DNA of 64,000 nucleotides from Salinimicrobium gaetbulicola. Lineage in GTDB: Bacteria; Bacteroidota; Bacteroidia; Flavobacteriales; Flavobacteriaceae. The notes beneath the pieces are model-generated. The model was not told where the DNA came from and did no database searches. It saw only the letters and a program-made list of their open reading frames with translations. The first letter of the stretch is position 1. Each line of letters starts with the position of its first letter. Shown piece by piece: positions 6,881 to 14,980 of the stretch. The translations under genes and the position numbers were made by a program. The stretch covers positions 434,001 through 498,000 of the forward strand of contig NZ_JBHTJP010000035.1 in assembly GCF_042676025.1 (NCBI RefSeq), in the 5' to 3' direction.

Positions 6881-9282
6881 TGCGCTTTCTCTTCAGTTTT
6901 ATCTTCCTTCTTTGTGCAGCAAATTCATGGGCTCAGAAAATTACTGTGATCGACAAAGAATCGAGACAACCTGTTTTTAATGTTGCCATTTTCAATAAGG
7001 ATAAAAGTAAAAGCACCCTCACCAATTTTGACGGGAAGGCAGATCTTTCGGTTTTTTCATCCAGTGAAATCCTGTTTTTCAGACATGTTTCTCACTTGGA
7101 GTTTCATACTACAAAGAGGCAGATATATCAAAGAAATAACCTCGTAGCCCTGGAGCCGAATGAAAATAAATTGGAAGAGGTAGTACTTTCTGTAGCGAAG
7201 TTTGAACAGCAAAAAAGGGAACTGCCGCAGAAGGTGATATCTTTTAATCAAAAAGATATATTGACCGCTTCGCCTCAAACCTCCGCCGATCTTTTGGAGA
7301 GTACCGGGCAGGTATTCGTTCAAAAAAGTCAGCAGGGAGGTGGAAGTCCTATGATAAGAGGGTTTGCAACGAACCGTTTGTTGATCACTGTTGATGGAGT
7401 AAGGATGAATAATGCCATTTTTCGCGGAGGGAACTTACAAAATGTGATTTCTATTGATCCTTTGGCGGTTGAACGAACTGAAGTAGTGATGGGACCCGGA
7501 TCTGTGATCTTTGGAAGTGATGCCATTGGAGGAGTGATGAACTTTTACACCTTATCACCCGGTTTTTCGATGGTGAAGGGCGGTTCAATTTCGGGTAAGG
7601 CCTACGCGAGGTATTCTACTGCCAACGAAGAAAAAACCGGCCATGTGGACTTTTCTTTCGCAAGAGAAGATTGGGCGATCCTTTCCAGTATCAGTTACTC
7701 TGATTTTGGAGATATGAAAATGGGAAGTCATGGTCCGGAGGAGTATTTACGTCCCGAATATGTGGTACAAAGAGATGGCCAGGACGTTGTGATTCCAAAT
7801 GAAGATCCTCGTGTGCAGGTTCCTTCTGGTTATGAACAACTCAATTTGCTTCAGAAATTCAGATATAGGCCTACGCGGGAATGGGATTTCAACCTGGGGG
7901 TGATCTATACTACAACCACCGATTTTCCAAGATACGACAGGCTTTACAGAAAACGAAACGGTCAATTGAGAGCTGCGGAATGGTATTACGGTCCTCAAAA
8001 TTGGTTGATGACAAACTTCAATGTGGATAAGGCCGGGAACGGCAGGGTGTATGACGATGCTAAATTTTCGATCGCGTACCAGCTTTTTGAGGAGAGCAGG
8101 AATGATCGTGATTTTCAGGAGGATATTCTTTTTGAGACTGACGAAAGAGTTGATGCATGGTCTGGAAACCTGGATTTTGAAAAGGAATTTTTTGGCAGTT
8201 CTTTGTTCTACGGAGTAGAATACATTTTTAACAAGGTAAATTCCGAAGGAAAAGAAACCAATATAAGAACCGGGGAATCAGATCCCGCGAGTTCGAGGTA
8301 TCCTGATGGAGCAACCTGGCGATCTATGGCTGCTTATAGTAGTTTTAAATGGAAATTATCACCTTCGGTCAATCTTCAGACGGGTGCGAGGTACAGTCAT
8401 ATCTTAATGAACGCAGAATTTGATGAAAACACCTATGATTTTCCATTTTCTGATGCCGATATCAACACAGGTGCCCTGACCGGAAATGTTGGGTTAAACT
8501 GGCAACAAAATGAGGTTATTGGCTGGCAGTTAAATCTTTCCACGGCATTCAGAGCCCCAAATGTTGATGATGTAGGAAAGATCTTTGATTCAGCTCCCGG
8601 GATGGTTGTGGTGCCAAATCCAGATCTGAAACCTGAAACTGCATACAATGCCGAACTGGGTACGCGTCTCAACTTTGATAATATTGTAAGAATTGAGATA
8701 GCCGGTTACTATACCCTTTTAGACGATGCAATGGTAAGAAGGGATTTTGATCTTGATGGTCGCACAATGGTCGATTACCAGGGAGAACCCAGTCGCGTTC
8801 AGGCTATTCAGAATTCAGCTAAAGCTGAAGTTTACGGAATTGAAGCCGGAACGCATGTTCGTTTTACGGAGCACCTTCGGTTTAAATCAAACATCAGCGT
8901 AAATAAGGGAGAGGAAGAACAGGATGATGGCACTCGTGCCCCGCTTCGTCATGCGGCACCTTTATTTGGAAGTGCCCACCTGGTGTGGGATAATGAAAAA
9001 TTGATGCTGGACGCTTTTGTTGATTATAACGGGGAGATCGAAAACTCAGATCTGGCTCCGGGAGAAAGCGATAAAGCTTACCTGTATGCGATCAATGCTG
9101 ACGGAAACCCGTATTCTCCAGAGTGGTACACTTTAAATTTCACCGCCCGGTATCAGCTAAGTGAAGCTTTACTGGCTACAGCTTCTGTAGAAAATATTAC
9201 AGATCAGCGTTACAGGACCTATTCTTCGGGAATTGCCGCAGCCGGAAGAAACCTGATCCTTGCACTGCAATATCGGTTTTAA
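6880..9282 (+). CDS. TonB-dependent receptor, heme/hemoglobin-receptor-like
   Basis: 800 residues: signal peptide to AQ (19), a carboxypeptidase-regulatory-like domain (about 20-95), a plug with GGGSPMIRGFATNRLLITVDGVRMNNA and VVMGPGSVIFGSDAIGG, then the barrel ending in YRF. FRAP (557-560) followed by NPDL (580-583) are the boxes that mark heme and hemoglobin receptors. The 19 residues between them contain no histidine, whereas classical heme receptors have an axial His there, so the ligand may not be heme. It overlaps recO by one base. No hemophore, heme oxygenase or ABC transporter genes are adjacent. Confidence 0.85.
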   Translation: MRFLFSFIFLLCAANSWAQKITVIDKESRQPVFNVAIFNKDKSKSTLTNFDGKADLSVFSSSEILFFRHVSHLEFHTTKRQIYQRNNLVALEPNENKLEEVVLSVAKFEQQKRELPQKVISFNQKDILTASPQTSADLLESTGQVFVQKSQQGGGSPMIRGFATNRLLITVDGVRMNNAIFRGGNLQNVISIDPLAVERTEVVMGPGSVIFGSDAIGGVMNFYTLSPGFSMVKGGSISGKAYARYSTANEEKTGHVDFSFAREDWAILSSISYSDFGDMKMGSHGPEEYLRPEYVVQRDGQDVVIPNEDPRVQVPSGYEQLNLLQKFRYRPTREWDFNLGVIYTTTTDFPRYDRLYRKRNGQLRAAEWYYGPQNWLMTNFNVDKAGNGRVYDDAKFSIAYQLFEESRNDRDFQEDILFETDERVDAWSGNLDFEKEFFGSSLFYGVEYIFNKVNSEGKETNIRTGESDPASSRYPDGATWRSMAAYSSFKWKLSPSVNLQTGARYSHILMNAEFDENTYDFPFSDADINTGALTGNVGLNWQQNEVIGWQLNLSTAFRAPNVDDVGKIFDSAPGMVVVPNPDLKPETAYNAELGTRLNFDNIVRIEIAGYYTLLDDAMVRRDFDLDGRTMVDYQGEPSRVQAIQNSAKAEVYGIEAGTHVRFTEHLRFKSNISVNKGEEEQDDGTRAPLRHAAPLFGSAHLVWDNEKLMLDAFVDYNGEIENSDLAPGESDKAYLYAINADGNPYSPEWYTLNFTARYQLSEALLATASVENITDQRYRTYSSGIAAAGRNLILALQYRF

Positions 9283-9414
9283 AAACCTTAAATTTTAAGT
9301 GGTGCAGAGGCATTAAATTTCAAATCTTTTGATCATCAACAGGTTTTCCCATTTTAAACCCTACTATTTATCAAAAATCATTATTTTCGCGAATCTATCT
9401 GAAAGAACGAAGTA

Positions 9415-12400
9415 ATGAGCGCAAAGTTCCCTGAATATAAAGGACTTGACCTGCCAAAAGTCGCTGAAGAAATTCTCGGTTTTTGGAAGGAAAACGATGT
9501 TTTTGAAAAAAGTATAACTTCCAGAGAAGGGAAGGAACCATTCGTGTTTTTCGAAGGGCCTCCTTCTGCGAACGGTCTGCCTGGTATTCACCACGTGATG
9601 GCCCGTGCTATAAAAGATATCTTTTGCCGGTTCAAGACCCAGAAAGGTTACCAGGTAAAACGTAAAGCAGGATGGGATACCCATGGTCTTCCAATTGAGC
9701 TGGGCGTTGAAAAAGAACTTGGAATTACCAAGGAAGATATCGGGACCAAAATTAGCGTTGAGGATTATAACGATGCCTGTAGAAATGCGGTGATGCGTTA
9801 TACCGATGTCTGGAATGACCTTACTGAAAAAATGGGTTATTGGGTAGATATGGAAGATCCATATATCACCTACAAGTCCAAATACATGGAAAGTGTATGG
9901 TGGTTGCTATCTCAGATCTATAATAAAGGCCTGATCTATAAAGGCTATACCATTCAGCCTTATTCTCCTAAAGCAGGAACCGGTTTAAGTTCTCACGAGC
10001 TTAACCAGCCGGGAACGTATCAGGATGTGACCGACACTACGGTTACAGCGATGTTCAAGGCTAAAAAAGACTCCCTTCCAGATTTCCTTTCAGAGAAAGA
10101 AGGGTCTGTCTATTTTATTGCCTGGACAACCACTCCATGGACACTTCCCTCCAACACCGCACTTACCGTTGGACCTAAGATAGATTATGTTACTGTAAAG
10201 ACTTACAATCAATATACTTTCGAGCCAATTACAATTGTAGTGGCTAAGAACCTGGTTGATCAGCAATTTGACAAGAAGTTCAAAAAGACCGAAAATGAAG
10301 AGGTTTTAGCAGCTTATACTCAAGGGGATAAAATTCCATATTTGGTGGAAGAAAGTTTCCTCGGAAAAGATCTTGTGGGAATAAAGTATGAACAATTATT
10401 GCCATATGCCCAGCCATATGAGTCACCGGAAAATGCTTTTAGAGTGATCTCAGGAGATTTCGTTACTACTGAAGATGGTACCGGGATCGTACATACGGCT
10501 CCAACTTTTGGTGCAGATGATGCCATGGTGGCAAAACAGGCAACTCCTGAAGTTCCGCCGTTACTCGTAAAGGACGATAATGGCAACCTTGTTCCCCTTG
10601 TGGACTTGCAAGGAAGGTTCAGGCCTCAAATGGGTGAATTCGCCGGGAAGTATGTCAAAAATGAATATTACGACGAGGGTAAGGCTCCAGAAAAATCTGT
10701 TGATGTTGAGATAGCCATCAAGCTGAAAGAGGAGAACCGTGCCTTTAAAGTTGAAAAATATGTTCACAGTTATCCAAATTGCTGGAGAACAGATAAACCT
10801 ATATTATATTATCCGTTAGATTCCTGGTTCATCAAAGTGACCGATGTAAAGGACAGGATGCATGAATTGAACCAGCAGATCAACTGGAAACCAAAATCAA
10901 CAGGAGAAGGTAGATTTGGTAACTGGCTTGCGAATGCCAATGACTGGAACCTTTCCAGGTCCAGATACTGGGGAATTCCACTTCCTATTTGGAGAACAGA
11001 AGATGGTAAAGAAGAAATCATCGTAGGCACTATTGAAGAGCTGAAAGCTGAAATGAAAAAGTCTGTTGAAGCAGGCTTTATGAAAGCTGATCTTTTCGAG
11101 GAATTCGAACTCGGAAATCTTAGTGATGAGAATTACGACAAAGTAGATCTTCATAAGAATGTGGTTGACCAGATCGTACTTGTATCAGAATCTGGTAAAC
11201 CTATGAAGCGCGAGGCAGATCTAATTGATGTTTGGTTTGATTCAGGTTCTATGCCTTATGCCCAGTGGCACTATCCTATGGAAAATGCCGATATGGTTGA
11301 GAAAACCTGGAGAAAAGCTGACTTCATAGCAGAAGGTGTGGACCAGACCAGAGGTTGGTTCTATACCCTTCATGCCATTGCGACCATGATCTTTGACGAC
11401 GTGGCTTATAAAAATGTGGTTTCCAACGGACTTGTCCTTGATAAGAACGGTCAAAAGATGTCGAAGCGTCTTGGTAATGCTGTAGATCCTTTTGAAACCC
11501 TTGCGGCTTTTGGCCCAGATGCGACCCGCTGGTACATGATCTCAAATGCCAACCCATGGGATAATTTAAAATTTGATATTGAAGGAATTTCAGAAGTGCG
11601 CCGTAAGTTCTTCGGAACACTTTATAACACGTATTCCTTCTTCTCGTTATATGCCAATATTGACAATTTCACCTATTCCGAAGCAGATATTCCATTGGAG
11701 GAACGCCCCGAGATAGACAGGTGGATATTGTCTGAGCTGCATACCCTTATTGAAAATGTAGATAAGTTCTATGCAGATTATGAGCCTACTAAAGCAACCC
11801 GGGCAATTTCTGAATTCGTACAGGAAAACCTGAGTAACTGGTATGTGCGTCTATGCAGAAGAAGATTCTGGAAAGGGGAGTATGCCCAAGACAAGATCTC
11901 GGCTTATCAAACCTTATATACTTGTCTGGAAACTGTAGCGAAACTGGGTGCACCGGTGGCGCCGTTCTTTATGGACAGGCTTTATAAAGATTTGAATAAG
12001 GCTACAAATAAAGAGAATTTCGAATCTGTTCATTTGTCAAATTTCCCGAAAGCCAATACCGATTTTATTGACAAAGGGCTTGAAAGACAGATGGAAAAGG
12101 CACAGACAGTTTCATCTTTGGTACTTTCTTTGAGAAAGAAAGAAATGATAAAGGTAAGACAACCCTTACAACGTGTAATGATCCCGGTTTTGGATGAACA
12201 ACAGCGTAAGGAGATCGAAGCGGTGTCTGATTTGATCAAGTCTGAAGTGAATGTGAAGGAACTGGAGCTGATAGATGATGCCTCAGGCATATTAGTAAAG
12301 CAGATCAAACCGAATTTCAAGGTTTTAGGTCCGCGTTTTGGAAAAGATATGAAATTCATCACTCAGAAGATAAACGAGTTTACTTCCGATGAAATTCATA

Positions 12401-12816
12401 AAATTGAGCAGGACGGGCAAATTGAAGTTGAGGTTAATGGGAAAATGCTTACTTTAGAACTTCAGGATGTCGAGATTACCTCTCAGGATATTGAAGGCTG
12501 GCTGGTAGCCAACTCCGGAAATATCACGGTAGCTCTGGATATTACCATTTCAGAGGAACTGAAAAAAGAAGGAATTGCGAGAGAACTGGTCAACAGGATC
12601 CAGAACATTCGTAAAGATTCCGGTTTTGAGGTAACCGATAAAATTGATGTGACCCTACAGAAGGACGGTACTGTCGAGGAGGCCGTTCAACAAAATATTG
12701 AGTATATTAAAAACGAGACTTTGACTGCAAATCTCGACCTTGCGGAAGAAGTTGACAACGGTTTGGAAATTACTTTTGATGAAGTAACTACTAAGTTGTT
12801 AATTAAAAAACATTAA
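9415..12816 (+). CDS. ileS: Isoleucyl-tRNA synthetase with swapped GIHH signature
   Basis: 1133 residues, class I IleRS of the long, eukaryote-like (IleRS2) kind. WDTHGLPIELGVEKELG follows the signature region, the CP1 editing domain has the TTPWTLPSNTAL threonine-rich motif, and KMSKR is at 681-685. The class I HIGH box, expected as HxGH, reads GIHH here (57-60), with its first and third residues exchanged. The anticodon-binding and C-terminal domains are complete. It charges tRNA-Ile in the cytoplasm. A near-match -7 box (TATTTTCG, 9382-9389) precedes it. It heads the ileS, DksA-like, secreted protein, lspA series. Confidence 0.95.
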   Translation: MSAKFPEYKGLDLPKVAEEILGFWKENDVFEKSITSREGKEPFVFFEGPPSANGLPGIHHVMARAIKDIFCRFKTQKGYQVKRKAGWDTHGLPIELGVEKELGITKEDIGTKISVEDYNDACRNAVMRYTDVWNDLTEKMGYWVDMEDPYITYKSKYMESVWWLLSQIYNKGLIYKGYTIQPYSPKAGTGLSSHELNQPGTYQDVTDTTVTAMFKAKKDSLPDFLSEKEGSVYFIAWTTTPWTLPSNTALTVGPKIDYVTVKTYNQYTFEPITIVVAKNLVDQQFDKKFKKTENEEVLAAYTQGDKIPYLVEESFLGKDLVGIKYEQLLPYAQPYESPENAFRVISGDFVTTEDGTGIVHTAPTFGADDAMVAKQATPEVPPLLVKDDNGNLVPLVDLQGRFRPQMGEFAGKYVKNEYYDEGKAPEKSVDVEIAIKLKEENRAFKVEKYVHSYPNCWRTDKPILYYPLDSWFIKVTDVKDRMHELNQQINWKPKSTGEGRFGNWLANANDWNLSRSRYWGIPLPIWRTEDGKEEIIVGTIEELKAEMKKSVEAGFMKADLFEEFELGNLSDENYDKVDLHKNVVDQIVLVSESGKPMKREADLIDVWFDSGSMPYAQWHYPMENADMVEKTWRKADFIAEGVDQTRGWFYTLHAIATMIFDDVAYKNVVSNGLVLDKNGQKMSKRLGNAVDPFETLAAFGPDATRWYMISNANPWDNLKFDIEGISEVRRKFFGTLYNTYSFFSLYANIDNFTYSEADIPLEERPEIDRWILSELHTLIENVDKFYADYEPTKATRAISEFVQENLSNWYVRLCRRRFWKGEYAQDKISAYQTLYTCLETVAKLGAPVAPFFMDRLYKDLNKATNKENFESVHLSNFPKANTDFIDKGLERQMEKAQTVSSLVLSLRKKEMIKVRQPLQRVMIPVLDEQQRKEIEAVSDLIKSEVNVKELELIDDASGILVKQIKPNFKVLGPRFGKDMKFITQKINEFTSDEIHKIEQDGQIEVEVNGKMLTLELQDVEITSQDIEGWLVANSGNITVALDITISEELKKEGIARELVNRIQNIRKDSGFEVTDKIDVTLQKDGTVEEAVQQNIEYIKNETLTANLDLAEEVDNGLEITFDEVTTKLLIKKH

Positions 12817-12821
12817 GAACT

Positions 12822-13205
12822 ATGTCAACAGAAGTAAAAGAACGTTACAGTGATGCAGAGCTGGCGGAATTTAAGACGTTGATCCTTGCGAAGATCGAAA
12901 AGGCTAAGGAGCAATTAGAGCTTTACAAAAGCGCTTACATGAATGACGGAAATAACGGTACCGATGATACCTCTCCTACGTTCAAGGCTTTTGAAGAAGG
13001 AAGTGAAACTATGAGTAAGGAAGCGAATTCACAATTGGCTATTCGCCAGGAAAAATTCATTCGTGACCTTAAAAATGCTTTGGTGAGAATTGAAAGCAAG
13101 ACTTATGGTATTTGTAGGGTGACAGGAAAATTGATCGCCAAAGAGCGTTTGAAACTTGTTCCTCACGCTACACTAAGTATTGAAGCTAAAAATATGCAAC
13201 GATAA
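12822..13205 (+). CDS. TraR/DksA-family protein without the zinc-finger cysteines
   Basis: 127 residues, starting 5 nt after ileS. The N-terminal half is a predicted coiled coil (ELAEFKTLILAKIEKAKEQLELYK) and the C-terminal half has the globular DksA pattern TYGICRVTGKLIAKERL and VPHATLSIEAK. Only one cysteine remains where DksA has four (CxxC...CxxC), which is usual for the Bacteroidota branch I know. The acidic coiled-coil tip DGNNGTDDTSP may be the part entering the RNA polymerase secondary channel. A role with ppGpp at RNA polymerase is inferred from the family. A terminator follows. Confidence 0.85.
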   Translation: MSTEVKERYSDAELAEFKTLILAKIEKAKEQLELYKSAYMNDGNNGTDDTSPTFKAFEEGSETMSKEANSQLAIRQEKFIRDLKNALVRIESKTYGICRVTGKLIAKERLKLVPHATLSIEAKNMQR

Positions 13206-13224
13206 TTACTCTCTAATTTATTTG

Positions 13225-13260
13225 AACGCTCCATTACCAAAGGTTTTGGGGCGTTTTTTG
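13225..13260 (+). terminator. Rho-independent terminator after the DksA-like gene
   Basis: AACGCTCC (13225-13232) pairs with GGGGCGTT (13248-13255), with further inner pairing, followed by a run of T. It separates ileS-DksA from the downstream genes, so lspA needs another promoter or read-through. Confidence 0.8.
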
Positions 13261-13275
13261 TTTGGTTAAGAATCC

Positions 13276-13896
13276 ATGAAAACGCTGTTATTTCTTCTGA
13301 CTTTATTCACCGCCACATTAGCTTCTGGGCAAAAAGAGACTATGCAGGTAATGGATGCCGGTAGCCTTAAGGCAATTTCCATTAATAGCGAGGAGATCTA
13401 CAGGGTTAGTATCTCCACGGCACCCGTGCATTCCATCACTATCAGGTCCAGATCTGATGGTGAATACTTCAATGAGATCAGCCTGGATTCTGAAATTCGA
13501 AATAATACCTTATATCTGAAGTCCAGATTTAGAGAAATCCTTCAAAGCGGGTTTGATAAATTGAGTGCTCATAAGGTCTTCGCTATGGAAGTAGAACTAG
13601 AGATCCCTGAAGATATGAGTGTCGAGATCATCTCAAACTTAGCTTCGGTTTTCTTAGAGGGGGAATATGATGGGGTTTTGATCCAATTGAGAGCGGGTTC
13701 TGCTTACTTAAAAAACTTTGATGGAGATGCCATTATCAACACTTTTGACGGAAATATTGAAGTGCAGGCTAATAATGCCCAATATGAGGTAGAAACTCGT
13801 CATGGCAATGTTGTTTTGCCTGATTTGGCGAACGGATCGAATTTTCTCAAACTAACTTCGATTAACGGCAATATTAAGGTTCAGGAAACTAAATAA
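13276..13896 (+). CDS. Secreted beta-helix-like protein (DUF4097-like)
   Basis: 206 residues with a signal peptide ending ASGQ (19). The mature part is short beta strands with regular turns (ISTAPVHSITIRSRSDGEYFNEISLDSEI, then LRAGSAYLKNFDGDAIINTFDGNIEVQANN and GNVVLPDLANGSNFLKLTSINGNIKVQE), the pattern of DUF4097/DUF2807 right-handed beta-helix proteins. It contains no cysteine and no catalytic motif. It lies between the DksA-like gene and lspA, both usually adjacent to ileS in this phylum. Its envelope role is unknown; a structural or adhesive role would be a guess. Confidence 0.6.
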   Translation: MKTLLFLLTLFTATLASGQKETMQVMDAGSLKAISINSEEIYRVSISTAPVHSITIRSRSDGEYFNEISLDSEIRNNTLYLKSRFREILQSGFDKLSAHKVFAMEVELEIPEDMSVEIISNLASVFLEGEYDGVLIQLRAGSAYLKNFDGDAIINTFDGNIEVQANNAQYEVETRHGNVVLPDLANGSNFLKLTSINGNIKVQETK

Positions 13897-13902
13897 AAAT
13901 AG

Positions 13903-13910
13903 TATTTTTG
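13903..13910 (+). promoter_or_regulatory. -7 box for lspA
   Basis: TATTTTTG, a full TAnnTTTG match, 22 nt before the lspA ATG, with a GGGACC start-like segment after it. No -33 box at 19-20 nt. Confidence 0.45.
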
Positions 13911-13932
13911 GGACCGATCCAAAAAAGACCCA

Positions 13933-14565
13933 ATGTCCTTAAAGAAAGCATCTCTACTCATTATCCTGATCCTGATAATTGATCAGGTGTCCAAGTTTTA
14001 CATCAAGACCAATTTTGCTTTAGGAGATGAGATCAGGGTTTTTGACTGGTTCAGGATCCTTTTTGTGGAGAATGAAGGTATGGCCTGGGGCGCAAAGATC
14101 CCTGGAGAGTACGGTAAGATCATTTTAACCAGTTTTAGATTGGTAGCCATAGTGGGGATCGCTTATTGGCTGTGGGATTCTGTTCGAAAGAACAGTGCTA
14201 CAGAGCTTATAGTGGCTGTTTCCCTGATCTTCGCGGGTGCCTTCGGAAACATTATAGATTCTGTTTTTTACGGAGAGATCTTCTCCCATAGTTATAACCA
14301 GATCGCGGCCTTTCTTCCGGAAGAAGGCGGTTACGGTACATTAATGCACGGAAAAGTGGTTGACATGCTTTATTTCCCTTTATGGTCGGGATACCTTCCG
14401 GAGTGGATTCCTTTTTGGGGAGGGGACTATTTCACCTTTTTTGAACCTGTATTCAACGTAGCCGATTCAGCAATAACCATTGGGGTTCTGCTATTGATCA
14501 TTTTTAACAAGAAAGCCTTTTCTCATGAAAAGGAGGAAGAGAAAAAAGAAGCGGTAGGGAATTAA
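13933..14565 (+). CDS. lspA: Lipoprotein signal peptidase (signal peptidase II) with an enlarged periplasmic loop
   Basis: 210 residues against about 165 in E. coli. Family motifs are in order: IDQVSKFYI (16-24), VENEGMAWG (45-53), GAFGNIIDS (102-110), KVVD (141-144) and FNVADSAIT (174-182). The catalytic aspartates by homology are Asp144 and Asp178. The extra length sits between GNIID and VVD (about 24 residues, SHSYNQIAAFLPEEGGYG) and between the two aspartates. It cleaves the signal of diacylated prolipoproteins in the inner membrane, and several lipoprotein substrates are encoded in this window. The last 4 nt overlap the converging response-regulator gene. Confidence 0.92.
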   Translation: MSLKKASLLIILILIIDQVSKFYIKTNFALGDEIRVFDWFRILFVENEGMAWGAKIPGEYGKIILTSFRLVAIVGIAYWLWDSVRKNSATELIVAVSLIFAGAFGNIIDSVFYGEIFSHSYNQIAAFLPEEGGYGTLMHGKVVDMLYFPLWSGYLPEWIPFWGGDYFTFFEPVFNVADSAITIGVLLLIIFNKKAFSHEKEEEKKEAVGN

Positions 14566-14975
14566 GCTACGTTTCGATCAAAGATCTTTTCAAATTTTTT
14601 CATTTCAATCGGCTTGATCAGGTAATCGGTAACCATATTAAAGGATTTGGCACGTTCCAGATCCCTGGGATCAATTGAAGAACTTACCACGTAAAGCGTG
14701 ATCTTTTTATTGAAGTTGTTCTTTATCTTCACAAACTCTCCCAAAAACTCCCAGCCGTCCATCACGGGCATATTTAGGTCTAAAAAGATAATGTCAGGTA
14801 GGCGTTCAGCACTCATATTTTCCAGGATAGGTTTGAAATAATCCAATGCTTCTTTTCCGTTTTTGAAGATGATGAGGTTCTGAGACAGCTTTTTGATCTC
14901 AATGATCTTTTTTACAAGGTTTACATAAATCTTGTCATCGTCAATAATGCATGCAAGTTCTACCGGATGCTCCAT
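14562..14975 (-). CDS. Single-domain response regulator
   Basis: 137 residues consisting of one receiver domain: acidic pocket IIDDDK (10-15), phospho-acceptor Asp66 in FLDLNMPVMDGWEFL, switch serines at VVSSS (96-100) and the conserved lysine in LIKPI (Lys121). There is no output domain, so it must signal by protein contact or phosphotransfer, as CheY/Rcp-like proteins do. It starts 5 nt after the PAS kinase stop; the pair is almost certainly co-transcribed and the kinase is its likely phosphodonor. Confidence 0.9.
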   Translation of the reverse strand: MEHPVELACIIDDDKIYVNLVKKIIEIKKLSQNLIIFKNGKEALDYFKPILENMSAERLPDIIFLDLNMPVMDGWEFLGEFVKIKNNFNKKITLYVVSSSIDPRDLERAKSFNMVTDYLIKPIEMKKFEKIFDRNVA

Positions 14976-14980
14976 AATCC

